The position numbers and the translations under genes were made by a program. Under the pieces are notes generated by a model. It searched no databases. It saw only the letters and a list, made by a program, of their open reading frames with translations, and was not told where the DNA came from. A DNA stretch of 64,000 nucleotides. Source: JBBQCW01 sp038319025. GTDB lineage: Bacteria; Actinomycetota; Thermoleophilia; Solirubrobacterales; Solirubrobacteraceae. This document shows positions 1-8,428 of the stretch, in pieces. The DNA is taken from positions 1 through 64,000 of the forward strand of contig JBBQCW010000014.1 of assembly GCA_038319025.1 (NCBI GenBank), given 5' to 3'. Every line of letters begins with the position of its first letter. Position 1 is the first letter of the stretch.

Positions 1-73
1 AAATGAACTCGCCGCCATAAGGAAACGGAGGACGCACCGCCGAAAGCAGTGTCTTCCCCGTCAAAATCATCAT
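1..73 (-). CDS. possible 5' end of an unknown gene running off the left edge
   Basis: On the minus strand a double ATG at 73-68 opens a frame that stays open to the window edge for 24 codons, beginning MMILTGKTLLSAVRPP. An AGAGG sequence lies about nine bases upstream. Third codon positions are less GC-rich than in neighbouring genes. The product is not recognised and the fragment is too short to judge; it could be chance. Confidence 0.25.
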   Translation of the reverse strand, partial: MMILTGKTLLSAVRPPFPYGGEFI

Positions 74-265
74 GTCCCCAACCTCTTCCAACACGTTCCT
101 AGCCGGCAGAAACGCCCGATCAGCACTATTACGAACCACGGCCCTCTCTCCTCTCGGTCCAGCGCTCGGGCCCTCCTCAGAGCCCTGCGGGCGGGAGCCT
201 ACGCGAACAGACGGACTGGTGCCAACGCTTGGCGCAAGAGAGTCGGTTCCTGCGAGCCCGTGTGG

Positions 266-271
266 TACGTT
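266..271 (+). promoter_or_regulatory. -10-like TACGTT, leaderless start of the lipoprotein gene
   Basis: TACGTT ends 7 nt before the GTG at 279. No Shine-Dalgarno sequence is visible, so transcription probably begins at or next to the start codon. This supports the GTG at 279 over the ATG at 72. Confidence 0.45.
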
Positions 272-278
272 CGCGCTC

Positions 279-878
279 GTGGAGCGGAGCGTCTCGATTG
301 TCCCCGCCGTCCTTGTGACGGCCCTCTTGCTCACCGCAGGCTCCCTCGGCGCGTGCGGAAGCAGCACCAACCAGGCCTCCGGTGAACCCGCCGCCGTGTA
401 CAAGGTGTCGGTGCTCGCCGCGTTTCCCCGCGTGCAGCAGCTCGCGACAAACGCGCACCTCGTGATCAGCGTCGTCAACCGCTCGGTGAAGACCATCCCG
501 AACGTCACCGCCACCGTGGACGGGTTCTACGACCGCAGCACCCAGCCGGGAGAGGCCGACCCGCGGCAGCCCGTGTGGATTCTCAACCGAGGCCCGGTCG
601 GGGGCGTCACCGCGCTGACCAACACGTGGGCGCTGGGTTCGATACGGCCGGGGGCACGCCGGACTTTCATCTGGAACGTCACGCCTATCCGGGGCGGGCT
701 GCATCCTCTGAGCTACCGCGTCAACGCTTCCCTCTACGGAAAGTCCAAGGCCGTGCTGGCCTCGGGCGGCCTCCCGGAGGGCACGGTCAACGTGCTCGTC
801 TCGGGCAAGGCTTCGAGGACGGTCGTCGATCCGAAGACCGGGCAGGTCGTCGTGACCGGCGTCATTCCCAAGTCCTGA
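279..878 (+). CDS. putative lipoprotein of unknown function (199 aa)
   Basis: The product opens with a lipoprotein signal peptide: MERSVS, a hydrophobic stretch, then the lipobox LGAC about 26 residues in. It should be lipid-anchored on the outer face of the membrane. The rest is a beta-rich domain of about 165 residues with VVNRSVKTIPNVTATVDGF, which resembles an Ig-like or DUF11-type fold, but no family is recognised. I chose GTG at 279 because the signal peptide starts there and TACGTT lies 7 nt upstream. The same frame opens at ATG 72, but those 69 residues do not look like protein. It converges on the pucR-like gene. Confidence 0.7.
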   Translation: MERSVSIVPAVLVTALLLTAGSLGACGSSTNQASGEPAAVYKVSVLAAFPRVQQLATNAHLVISVVNRSVKTIPNVTATVDGFYDRSTQPGEADPRQPVWILNRGPVGGVTALTNTWALGSIRPGARRTFIWNVTPIRGGLHPLSYRVNASLYGKSKAVLASGGLPEGTVNVLVSGKASRTVVDPKTGQVVVTGVIPKS

Positions 879-884
879 CCCGCT

Positions 885-901
885 GACCTCACCCTGAGGT
901 C
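885..901. terminator. short hairpin between convergent genes
   Basis: GACCTCA-CCC-TGAGGTC forms a perfect 7-bp stem with a 3-nt loop in the 51-nt gap between two convergent stop codons. There is no T tract. It may act as a weak bidirectional terminator. Confidence 0.4.
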
Positions 902-929
902 CAGGTTGAACCCAAGCTGACCGGACGGG

Positions 930-2186
930 CTACCGCGGGAGGCGCGGGGCGATGATGCGGTACGCCTTCAGACCGAGCCCCAATCGCTCCCGATCCTCCG
1001 ACAGCATCGGATCCAGCGACGTGAGTTCGCGCACGCGGTCCAGCCGATAGGCCACCGTGTGACGGTGTGCGTAGATCGCGGCGGCCGTGGCGTTCATGTT
1101 GCAGTTCTGCTCCAAGTAGGACTCCAACGTCCCCACCAGATCGGTGCGGTACTGCTCGTCGTAGCGCACCAGCGGCGCCACCGTGTCCTCGTAGAAGGAT
1201 CGAACCTCCTCCGGATGAGAGGCGAGAACTCGGAAGAGCAGGCGGTAGGTCCCCGTACCGATGTCCTGGATGGGATGCGCGCCGTTGTCGGATTGGCGCA
1301 GCACGTCCAGCACCAGTTCGGCTTCCTGGATCGCCCGGGAGAACTCACCGGGGTCGGCGTAGAAGGAGGACAACCCGACCGTGCCGTGCCGTTGCAGCCG
1401 GCCTGCGAGGCGCCGCGCCGCTTCCAGCGTGGCCTCGGGCGCCTCATCGGCCCCGGTGGCGGGCAGCAGCGCATACACGCGCCCGGCAGCGCCCGGGCCT
1501 GAAGTCTCGCCGGCGTCCATGTGCTGCGCCAACGCGCCGGGGTACTCCCCGCCGATGGTGGCGACCACGTGGCGCGGACGATCGGTCGTCAACTCCGCAC
1601 ACAGGACGACCGCACCGCGCGAAAGGTCGCAACCCAAGCGGCCGGCGCGGCGCACGATCTCCCTGGGTTCCAGATCCGTGCGCGAGCGCAGATCCTCCAG
1701 GAAGGAGCCCCGCAGGTTCAGCTCCACCTCCTCGCGAGCCTCCTGGATCGCCAACTCGGTCAGCGAGGCGACGGCGGCCAGATGCAAAAACTCGGCGGCT
1801 TCGGGCGAGGCGTCCTCGCGACCGGCCAGCAACAGGACGGCGCCGACCATCTCGTCCCCCGACATGATCGGCACCTCGGCGCTGACCACCGCGGGCGCCT
1901 GTGCCGGGCGGTCGCGGGTGCGGTCGGTGGCATAGAGCGTCACATCCTCCACCACCGCGGGCGTCGCGTCGGGCGATGAGGCGCTCACTCCGAGCCGCGG
2001 GACGCAGATCGCCACCGGCGCGCCGGCGGCGTCGGCGGCGAGGGTGGCGACCGTGCCCAAACCCTCACCCCCCAACACCGCGTCCACCATCTTCAGGTGG
2101 ACGGCCCGCAGGCGCTCGACGAGGCCTACAGGCGCGGCCGGAGCGGAATCGGATCCTGCCTGTTCCGCTCCGGCCGTCTTGCCCAT
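930..2186 (-). CDS. PucR/CdaR-family transcriptional regulator
   Basis: The protein has 418 residues. The C-terminal segment from about residue 349 (LVGTLESYLEQN, then AAAIYAHRHTVAYRLDRV) is the PucR-type helix-turn-helix. The first 170 residues look like a GAF-like sensory domain, with a GGDEF-like/CdaR middle region between. It starts 3 nt after the glnK stop codon, so it is almost certainly co-transcribed with amt and glnK and may regulate nitrogen genes. PucR members usually respond to purine, proline or other nitrogen-rich metabolites, but the ligand here cannot be read from sequence. The family call is solid; the nitrogen role is inference from the operon. Confidence 0.85.
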   Translation of the reverse strand: MGKTAGAEQAGSDSAPAAPVGLVERLRAVHLKMVDAVLGGEGLGTVATLAADAAGAPVAICVPRLGVSASSPDATPAVVEDVTLYATDRTRDRPAQAPAVVSAEVPIMSGDEMVGAVLLLAGREDASPEAAEFLHLAAVASLTELAIQEAREEVELNLRGSFLEDLRSRTDLEPREIVRRAGRLGCDLSRGAVVLCAELTTDRPRHVVATIGGEYPGALAQHMDAGETSGPGAAGRVYALLPATGADEAPEATLEAARRLAGRLQRHGTVGLSSFYADPGEFSRAIQEAELVLDVLRQSDNGAHPIQDIGTGTYRLLFRVLASHPEEVRSFYEDTVAPLVRYDEQYRTDLVGTLESYLEQNCNMNATAAAIYAHRHTVAYRLDRVRELTSLDPMLSEDRERLGLGLKAYRIIAPRLPR

Positions 2187-2189
2187 GCG

Positions 2190-2564
2190 CTATCCGTCGA
2201 CCGATGCAGACGCGTCCGGGTGCGCCTGCAGCGTGTCTTCACCCTGCTCGCCGGTACGGATCCGGTAGGACTCCTCAACGTTGAGGATGAACACCTTGCC
2301 GTCACCGACCGAACCGGTCCGTGCGAACTTCAGCACCGTCTCCACGACCGCCGGGACGTCTCCATCGGAGACGACGCACTCGATCTTGATCTTCGGGCGC
2401 AGGTAGTTCGTCAGGGTGGCGCCACGGTAATGCTCCGTGATGCCCTTCTGACGTCCCGATCCCTTCACCTCGGTGATCGTGATGGACGGGAATCCGAGAT
2501 CCAGGAGCTCCGTCCTGATCGGCTCGAACGCTTCGTGCCTGATGTAAGCCACAACCATCTTCAT
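2190..2564 (-). CDS. glnK: PII nitrogen regulatory protein, T-loop lacks Tyr51
   Basis: This is a 124-residue PII protein. PII trimers bind ATP/ADP and 2-oxoglutarate and plug the Amt channel. The N-terminus MKMVVAYIRHEAF, the core TEVKGSGRQKG and the C-terminal signature TGSVGDGKVFILNVEE are all present. In the T-loop, Tyr46 is kept but the position that is normally Tyr51 is Leu (TEHYRGATLTNYLRPK), so the classical uridylylation/adenylylation site is absent. Its ATG overlaps the amt stop codon as ATGA, which supports translational coupling and an AmtB-GlnK pair. The C-terminus carries about 12 extra residues. Confidence 0.95.
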   Translation of the reverse strand: MKMVVAYIRHEAFEPIRTELLDLGFPSITITEVKGSGRQKGITEHYRGATLTNYLRPKIKIECVVSDGDVPAVVETVLKFARTGSVGDGKVFILNVEESYRIRTGEQGEDTLQAHPDASASVDG

Positions 2565-4000
2565 GATGCTGTCTCCTTGCTTGCGAACGAGGTGCCGGCC
2601 GGTGCAGCTCCGTAGCCCATGAGCTCAGCTGATGGGATGAACTGCTCCGGGTACCCGTACATCCCGTGTTCGGAAATGTCGAGACCGGCATCTTCCTCTT
2701 CCTCGGTCACGCGAAGCCCGTAGGTCTTCTTGATCACCCAGAATGTTGCGAAGCTCAGGATGAAGACGAAGGCGAACACGACCACCACGCCCTCCGCCTG
2801 CTTGAGCAGCTGGCTGAACGAGCCGGTGTACACGAGGCCGGCCGAGCCGACGCCGTTCGAGGTGGCCAATGCCGCGGTCGTGAAGAGGCCGCAGGACAAC
2901 GTCCCCCAAATACCGCACAGGCCGTGCGCGGTGAGCGCGCCCACCGGATCGTCGAGCCTCTTGTCGATCGCGTAGACGCCGAACGGGATGATGATGCCGG
3001 CGATGAGGCCGATCACCACGCCGGCCCATGGATCCACATAACCAGACGGGGCTGTGACCGCCACCAGCGCGCCGATCGCGCCGTTGCCCGCCATGCCGAT
3101 GTCCATCTTCTTCGTGATCGCGTAGTTGGTGAACAACGCGCCGATCACGCCCGCCGCCGCCGCCACCTGGGTGACGAGCAACACCTTGGTGAAGCCGCCG
3201 CCCACCGCGGTCAGCGCCGAGCCCGGGTTGAACCCGAACCAGCCGAACCAGAGGATCAGGACGCCCAGACCGAACAGAGGCATGTTGTGCCCCGGGATGG
3301 CTCTTGGCTTGCCGTCCGGCCCGTACTTGCCCTTCCTCGGCCCGAGCAGCAGCAGGACGGCGAGGGCGCCCGTGGCGCCGATCAGGTGCACCGCCGTCGA
3401 ACCGGCGAAGTCCTGCATTCCGACGTTGACCTGCAACCAACCGCCACCGAACACCCAGCCGGATGCGATCGGGTAGATCACGGAGGCGAAGATGATGGCG
3501 TAGATGATGTAGACGCCAAACTTGATCCGCTCCAGGGTCGTGCCCCAGACGATCGCGAGCGAGACGCCGCAGAACACGAACTGGAACCACCACTTGGCCT
3601 GGATCGTCGCGTCGGAGAAGCCCATGATCGGGAACGTCTTGAGCGGGTCACCGTAGTTCGACAGGAAGAACCCGTGAGTCCCGATGACCTTGCCCAGCGG
3701 CCCGCCGAAGGCGAACGCAAACCCGACCGCCCAGTAACAGATGGTGGCGATCGAGAAGTTGGTCAGGATCTTGGCGATCACCGTGCCGGCGTTCTTCCCG
3801 CGGGAGAAGCCGATCTCCAGGAAGGCGAACCCTGCCTGCATGAACATGACGAAACACGCGGCGACGATCACCCACGTCGAGTTGACCGCCGACGAGAGAT
3901 CGAACGCCGTGGGCGCGTCGGCCGCTTGGGCCGCCCCCGGTAGTACCAGCATTGCGAGCACGCCGGCAAAGGCGGCTCGGACGAACGTGGACCTGCGCAT
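2561..4000 (-). CDS. amt: ammonium transporter Amt
   Basis: This 479-residue integral membrane channel carries ammonium/ammonia. It begins with a cleavable signal peptide (MRRSTFVRAAF... PGAAQA) and then has about 11 membrane segments. The twin pore histidines are visible in STAVHLIGATGAL and ALTAHGLCGIWGTL. An AGGAGG ribosome site lies just upstream of the ATG. It is the first gene of an amt-glnK-pucR operon and is divergent from the glutamine synthetase gene across 235 nt, so uptake and assimilation are probably co-regulated. The C-terminal tail EEEEDAGLDISEHG is typical of the cytoplasmic region that contacts GlnK. Confidence 0.97.
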   Translation of the reverse strand: MRRSTFVRAAFAGVLAMLVLPGAAQAADAPTAFDLSSAVNSTWVIVAACFVMFMQAGFAFLEIGFSRGKNAGTVIAKILTNFSIATICYWAVGFAFAFGGPLGKVIGTHGFFLSNYGDPLKTFPIMGFSDATIQAKWWFQFVFCGVSLAIVWGTTLERIKFGVYIIYAIIFASVIYPIASGWVFGGGWLQVNVGMQDFAGSTAVHLIGATGALAVLLLLGPRKGKYGPDGKPRAIPGHNMPLFGLGVLILWFGWFGFNPGSALTAVGGGFTKVLLVTQVAAAAGVIGALFTNYAITKKMDIGMAGNGAIGALVAVTAPSGYVDPWAGVVIGLIAGIIIPFGVYAIDKRLDDPVGALTAHGLCGIWGTLSCGLFTTAALATSNGVGSAGLVYTGSFSQLLKQAEGVVVVFAFVFILSFATFWVIKKTYGLRVTEEEEDAGLDISEHGMYGYPEQFIPSAELMGYGAAPAGTSFASKETAS

Positions 4001-4235
4001 ACATCCTCCTGGGTCGAAGTACCGCGATCAGTGTCCGCCCAGGCCGTCGGATCCTCTTTAGCCGGATGTCGAAGATTCCCGCGGTGCCTTTCGCCACTCG
4101 GTCGGGGGCCGACTCCAGGGCGAAGCACCACCACGGCGGTTTGGACACCGGGATAAGGTGGCATCGGCCCTGTGCCCATACCGTTTCGTCACTGTCGCAG
4201 TACTTCGTCATTGAGCAGGAGGACCGAAAGATCCC
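4001..4235. promoter_or_regulatory. divergent control region between amt and glnN
   Basis: The 235-nt gap must hold both promoters. An imperfect inverted repeat at 4083-4129 (GGTGC-C-TTTCGCC against GGCGAA-GCACC) could form a stem in the amt leader. I could not identify a known operator or riboswitch with confidence. Confidence 0.4.
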
Positions 4236-6380
4236 ATGAGCAGAACCCGCCAGCAGAACGTGACCGCCGCCCAGTGGGCGCCCAACGGCGACAGCCTGGG
4301 CGCCTCCGACCTGAACCGAGCCGGCAGCCACGGCTACTACGCCTCCAACGTCTTCAGCGTGGAGGTCCAGCGCACCCGGCTGCCCAAGCCTGTCTTCAAG
4401 AAGCTGCAGGCCACGCTGGCCAGCGGCGAGGCGCTCGACCCTTCGCTCGCCGATGCGGTCGCGCAGGCGATGAAGGAATGGGCGATGGAAAAGGGGGCTA
4501 CGCACTACACCCACTGGTTCCAGCCGCTCACCAACCTGACCGCCGAGAAGCACGACTCTTTCTTCAACCCGGACGGCACCGAGCACACCGTCGCCGAGTT
4601 CTCGGGTAAGGAACTGATCCAGGGCGAGCCGGACGCGTCCTCGTTCCCTTCCGGTGGTCTGCGGGCAACCTTCGAGGCCCGCGGGTATACGGCGTGGGAC
4701 CCGACGTCCCCTGCCTTCATCATCGAGAACCCGAACGGAACGTTCCTCTGCATCCCTACGGCCTTCGTGTCGTGGACGGGCGAGGCACTGGATCAGAAGA
4801 TCCCGCTCTTGCGGTCCATGGACGCCCTCAGCGGCGCCGCGGTGCGAGCGCTGCGGCTGTTCGGTGACGAAGAGTCCAAGCGCGTGTTCACCACGGTCGG
4901 CCCGGAGCAGGAGTACTTCCTGATCGACGAGCAGTACTACTTCGAGCGCCCTGACCTCTACACCACGGGCCGCACGCTCTTCGGGGCCAAGCCGCCGATG
5001 GGCCAGGAGCTGGACGAGCACTACTTCGGCTCAATCCCTGAGCGCGTGCTCGCCTTCATGATGGAGTCCGAGCGCGAGCTGCAGAAGCTCGGCGTCCCGA
5101 TCAAGACGCGTCACAACGAGGTCGCGCCCGGCCAGTACGAGCTGGCGCCCACGTTTGAGAACTCGAACATCGGCTCCGATCACCAGCAGCTCACCATGCA
5201 GGTGCTGCAGAACGTCGCCCGTCGCTACGGCATGGTGTGTCTGCTGCACGAGAAGCCGTTCGCCGGCCTCAACGGCTCGGGCAAGCACAACAACTGGTCG
5301 ATGGGGACCGACACCGGCAGCAACCTCATGGACCCAGGCGACACTCCGGCCACGAACCTGCAGTTCATGTTCTTCTGCGCCGCTGTGATCAAGGCGGTCA
5401 ACAAGCACCAGGCGTTGCTGCGCGCGTCGGTGGCCAACGTCGGCCAGGACCATCGCCTGGGAGCCAACGAAGCCCCGCCCGCGATCATCTCCATCTTCCT
5501 CGGTAAGGAGCTGGAGGCCGCGTTCGGGCAGATCGAGACGGGCGCCGATGGCGGCACGTTCGGTGGCACGCTGGCCTTGGCCAACGTCCTGCCTCCGCTC
5601 CCGCTGCATGGTGGTGATCGCAACCGTACGTCACCGTTCGCCTTCACGGGCAACCGGTTCGAGTTCCGCGCCCTGGGGTCCAGCATGTCGCTGGGCTTCG
5701 TCAACACGGTGCTGAACACCATCGCCGCGCAGTCGATCAACGAGATGACCGAACTCGTCGACGCCGCGGTTGCGTCGGGCACGGATCTGGATGAGGCCAT
5801 CGTGGCCGTCATCAAGGACACCTGGGTGGCCAACAAGGCCATCGTGTTCGACGGTGACGGGTACTCGGAGGCCTGGCACGCTGAGGCCGCCGAGCGCGGG
5901 CTGCTCAACCTGCCGACCACGCCAGACGCGCTGCCCTGGTACGTGGAGAAGCAGACGATCGAGCTGTTCGAACAGTTCAAGGTGCTTTCCGAGCGGGAAC
6001 TCGAATCGCGCTTTGAGGTCGCCGTGGAGCAGTACACGACGAAGCTCAACATCGAGGCGGAGACGGCGTCGTCGATGGCTCGCACCATGCTCCTGCCGGC
6101 GGCGCTGCGGCACATCGACATCATCGAGGAGGCGGACATCGACGTGCTCATGCACGAGATCAAGCCGCTGGTGAAGGACTTCGTCAAGGCGATCCATCAC
6201 CTCGAGAAGGTCAACGCCGAGCACCCCGCGGTCGAAGGTCTGGAGTTGGCCAAGTACATGCGCGACGTCGTCATCCCCGCGATGGACGGCACCCGGGCGG
6301 TGGCCGACAAGCTGGAGCGCATCGTCGCGGACGACCTCTGGCCGATCCCGAAGTACTCGGAGATGCTGTTCATCAGGTAG
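4236..6380 (+). CDS. glnN: glutamine synthetase type III
   Basis: The 714-residue product matches the long GSIII family in length and sequence and differs from GSI (about 470 aa). It makes glutamine from glutamate, ammonia and ATP. GSIII-specific N-terminal sequence is seen (VQRTRLPKPVFKKL, ATHYTHWFQPLT), with the catalytic region GPEQEYFLID, RHNEVAPGQYELAP and LNGSGKHNNWSM. An AGGAGG-like ribosome site precedes the ATG. It is divergent from amt-glnK-pucR, which fits control by nitrogen status. A strong hairpin follows it. GSIII is less common in actinobacteria than GSI, so it may be a specialised or acquired enzyme. Confidence 0.95.
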   Translation: MSRTRQQNVTAAQWAPNGDSLGASDLNRAGSHGYYASNVFSVEVQRTRLPKPVFKKLQATLASGEALDPSLADAVAQAMKEWAMEKGATHYTHWFQPLTNLTAEKHDSFFNPDGTEHTVAEFSGKELIQGEPDASSFPSGGLRATFEARGYTAWDPTSPAFIIENPNGTFLCIPTAFVSWTGEALDQKIPLLRSMDALSGAAVRALRLFGDEESKRVFTTVGPEQEYFLIDEQYYFERPDLYTTGRTLFGAKPPMGQELDEHYFGSIPERVLAFMMESERELQKLGVPIKTRHNEVAPGQYELAPTFENSNIGSDHQQLTMQVLQNVARRYGMVCLLHEKPFAGLNGSGKHNNWSMGTDTGSNLMDPGDTPATNLQFMFFCAAVIKAVNKHQALLRASVANVGQDHRLGANEAPPAIISIFLGKELEAAFGQIETGADGGTFGGTLALANVLPPLPLHGGDRNRTSPFAFTGNRFEFRALGSSMSLGFVNTVLNTIAAQSINEMTELVDAAVASGTDLDEAIVAVIKDTWVANKAIVFDGDGYSEAWHAEAAERGLLNLPTTPDALPWYVEKQTIELFEQFKVLSERELESRFEVAVEQYTTKLNIEAETASSMARTMLLPAALRHIDIIEEADIDVLMHEIKPLVKDFVKAIHHLEKVNAEHPAVEGLELAKYMRDVVIPAMDGTRAVADKLERIVADDLWPIPKYSEMLFIR

Positions 6381-6405
6381 GACTTCGCCTACGCAGGAGG
6401 TTGTA

Positions 6406-6433
6406 CGGAAGCCCTGCCGACGCAGGGCTTCCG
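6406..6433 (+). terminator. hairpin terminator after glnN
   Basis: CGGAAGCCCTGC-CGAC-GCAGGGCTTCCG is a perfect 12-bp stem with a 4-nt loop, followed by TCGTTTC. It lies 26 nt after the glnN stop codon. Confidence 0.8.
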
Positions 6434-6470
6434 TCGTTTCCGACCCACCCTCGGTTGAAAGGCACGCCCG

Positions 6471-7307
6471 ATGGCCAAGAAGAAGCACGGCAAGAAGAGC
6501 AAGAGCAAGGCCCATAACGAGAAGGGGGCCGGAAAGCTCGACCGGGCGATCTTCGACTACGAACTGGCGCGACTGCAGGGGGAACTGGTGCTGCTGCAGG
6601 AGTTCGTCAAGGCCCGCGGCCTGAAGGTGGTGGTCGTGTTCGAGGGCCGAGACGCCGCCGGCAAGGGCGGCGTGATCAAACGCATCTTGGAGAGGACCAA
6701 CGCTCGCGTCTGCCGCGTCGTGGCGCTGGGCACGCCGACCGAACGCGAAAAGACGCAGTGGTATTTCCAGCGGTACGTCGCGCACATGCCCGCTGCCGGT
6801 GAGATCGTCCTGTTCGATCGCAGTTGGTACAACCGCGCGGGCGTCGAGCGCGTCATGGGCTTCTGCACCGATGAGGAGTACGCGGAGTTCATGCGCTCCT
6901 GCCCGGAGTTCGAGCAGATGCTGCAGCGGTCGGGGATCGTGCTCGTGAAGTACTGGTTCTCGGTCAGTGACGACGAGCAGGAGCGCCGGTTCCAAGCTCG
7001 TGTTCACGACCCGATGCGCCGCTGGAAGCTCTCCCCCATGGACCTGAAGTCGCGCGGCAAGTGGATCGAATACTCCCGCGCCAAGGACGAGATGCTCGCC
7101 GCCACCGACACCGAGGAATCCCCTTGGTGGGTCGTCGAGGCCGACGACAAGCGCCGCGCCCGCCTGAACTGCATCACCCATCTGCTGGCGCAGATCCCCT
7201 ACGAGGACCTGACGCCGCCCCCGCTGAAGCTGCCACCGCGCCAGAAGGACTCCGGCTACGTACGGCCTCCGCTGGACTCACAGCGGTTCGTGCCTGAGGT
7301 GTGGTGA
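6471..7307 (+). CDS. ppk2: polyphosphate kinase 2 family protein
   Basis: The 278-residue product is a PPK2 enzyme, which moves phosphate between polyphosphate and nucleotides. Walker A (EGRDAAGKGG), the lid region (GTPTEREKTQWYFQRYV) and Walker B (LFDRSWYNRAGVERV) are all clear. The first 25 residues are a lysine-rich tail (KKKHGKKSKSKAHNEKGAGK) that could bind polyphosphate or nucleic acid. It has its own ribosome site (GAAAGG) and is separated from glnN by a terminator. Length and the intact Walker motifs suggest a class I single-domain enzyme; nucleotide preference cannot be read here. Confidence 0.93.
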   Translation: MAKKKHGKKSKSKAHNEKGAGKLDRAIFDYELARLQGELVLLQEFVKARGLKVVVVFEGRDAAGKGGVIKRILERTNARVCRVVALGTPTEREKTQWYFQRYVAHMPAAGEIVLFDRSWYNRAGVERVMGFCTDEEYAEFMRSCPEFEQMLQRSGIVLVKYWFSVSDDEQERRFQARVHDPMRRWKLSPMDLKSRGKWIEYSRAKDEMLAATDTEESPWWVVEADDKRRARLNCITHLLAQIPYEDLTPPPLKLPPRQKDSGYVRPPLDSQRFVPEVW

Positions 7308-7310
7308 GGG

Positions 7311-7370
7311 CCGGGGGTTTTGCGCGGGCGTCCGGAGTCTGCGCGAGCGTCCGGGGTTTTGCGCGGGCGT
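7311..7370. repeat. three imperfect 19-21 nt tandem repeats
   Basis: Units at 7311-7331, 7332-7350 and 7351-7370 share CCGG..., a short middle and GCGCGRGCGT. The first and third differ by only one base (an extra G). They lie in the gap after ppk2. No spacers are present, so this is not a CRISPR array. Confidence 0.7.
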
Positions 7371-7434
7371 CCGTGACATCCGTGTGACGCCGGCGTGACG
7401 TAAGCGCCCCGGCGCGCCCGGTGGCGCGTATGCC

Positions 7435-8381
7435 GTGCCACCTTGGGCGCCGGTGGCACGCAAACTCGATCACTATGAGCATGAACGCGACCCACTGTCT
7501 CGCGAGCGGGCCCTCGCGACACTGGCCACCGCGCAGGGCGGCGTCGTCGCTCGGCGGCAGATGGCCGGGCTGGGGTTCGGGGATGGCGCGATCGCGCGGC
7601 GCCAGTCGAGCGGCCGGCTGCTGGCCGTACACCGCGGCGTCTACGCCGTCGGCCACTCCGCGCTCACCGAGGAAGGGCGGTGGCATGCCGCGCTCCTGGC
7701 GTGCGGGCGCGTCTCGGTGATCAGCCACCTCTCGGCGGCGATCGCCTGGCGGATGGTCCGGCGAACCGGGCATCTCGTCGACGTGACCACGAGCGACCGC
7801 GGCCGCCGCGACCGGGCCGGCCTCACCGTCCACCGTGTCCGCACCCTGCACCACGCTGACTCCACGACCCACCGGGGCGTGCGCGTCACCACCCGCTGCG
7901 CACGCTGATCGACATCGCTCCTGACCTCGCACAGCACGCCCTCGCGAGCGCCATCCGCGAGGCCGAATACCTCAAGCTCTTCACCGAGACAGATGTGCGC
8001 CACGCGATGGCTCGGGCACGCGCCGGGCCTGGCACCGACCGGCTACGGCATCACTTCGCCCCTGACGCTCCCCGAACGAGGACCGATCTGGAAGACGCGT
8101 TCCTGCCGATCTGCGAGGCCGCCGGCGTCCCGCGGCCCCGGGTCAACGCCAAGGTGCTGGGTTGGGAGGTCGACTTCACATGGTCCGAACAGCGTCTCGC
8201 CATCGAGACCGACGGCCGGGACGCGCACCTGACTCGCTCCGCATTCGAGGAGGACCGGCGGCGCGATGCGGCGCTCACCGCCGCCGGCTGGCGCGTCGTG
8301 CGGTTCACCTGGCGCCAGGTGAGCCAGGAGCCCAGGTACGTCGCGCGAATGCTGGGGCGCCTACTCATCACACCCCCTTGA
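7435..8381 (+). pseudogene. frameshifted AbiEi-like/DUF559 endonuclease-fold protein
   Basis: Two frames together make one recognisable protein. The first (GTG 7435 to TGA 7908) encodes an AbiEi-like N-terminal domain: ALATLATAQGGVVARRQM, then LLAVHRGVYAVGH. The second continues as PLRTLIDIAPDLAQH and ends in a DUF559/Vsr-like nuclease fold (WEVDFTWSEQRLAIETDG, DRRRDAALTAAGWRVVRFTW). Family members normally read VTTPxRTLID in one frame. One extra C in the C-run near 7892-7894 would restore this, so a one-base deletion or a sequencing error is likely. The product is a probable stand-alone regulator/nuclease of unknown role. Confidence 0.75.
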
Positions 8382-8397
8382 CACACTCGTGTCAAGG
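8376..8397. promoter_or_regulatory. 9-bp perfect inverted repeat upstream of metH
   Basis: CCTTGACAC-ACTC-GTGTCAAGG overlaps the stop codon of the upstream gene and lies 16 nt before the metH -10. It could be an operator or, lacking a T tract, a weak terminator. Confidence 0.45.
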
Positions 8398-8413
8398 TTG
8401 CTCACGGATGCGC

Positions 8414-8419
8414 TAGAAT
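8414..8419 (+). promoter_or_regulatory. -10-like TAGAAT of metH
   Basis: TAGAAT ends 9 nt before the metH ATG and no ribosome site is visible, consistent with a leaderless or nearly leaderless transcript. Confidence 0.5.
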
Positions 8420-8428
8420 CCCCTGTCC

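Noticed and set aside
4171..4215. GlnR box upstream of glnN
   Set aside because: GTTTC at about 4186 is followed by GTCGC rather than a proper GTNAC half-site, so the match is too weak.
7311..7370. CRISPR-like direct repeats
   Set aside because: Units are directly adjacent, imperfect, only three, and have no spacers or cas genes nearby.
8382..8428. cobalamin or SAM riboswitch upstream of metH
   Set aside because: Only 47 nt separate the upstream stop codon from the start, and a -10-like box sits 9 nt before the ATG.
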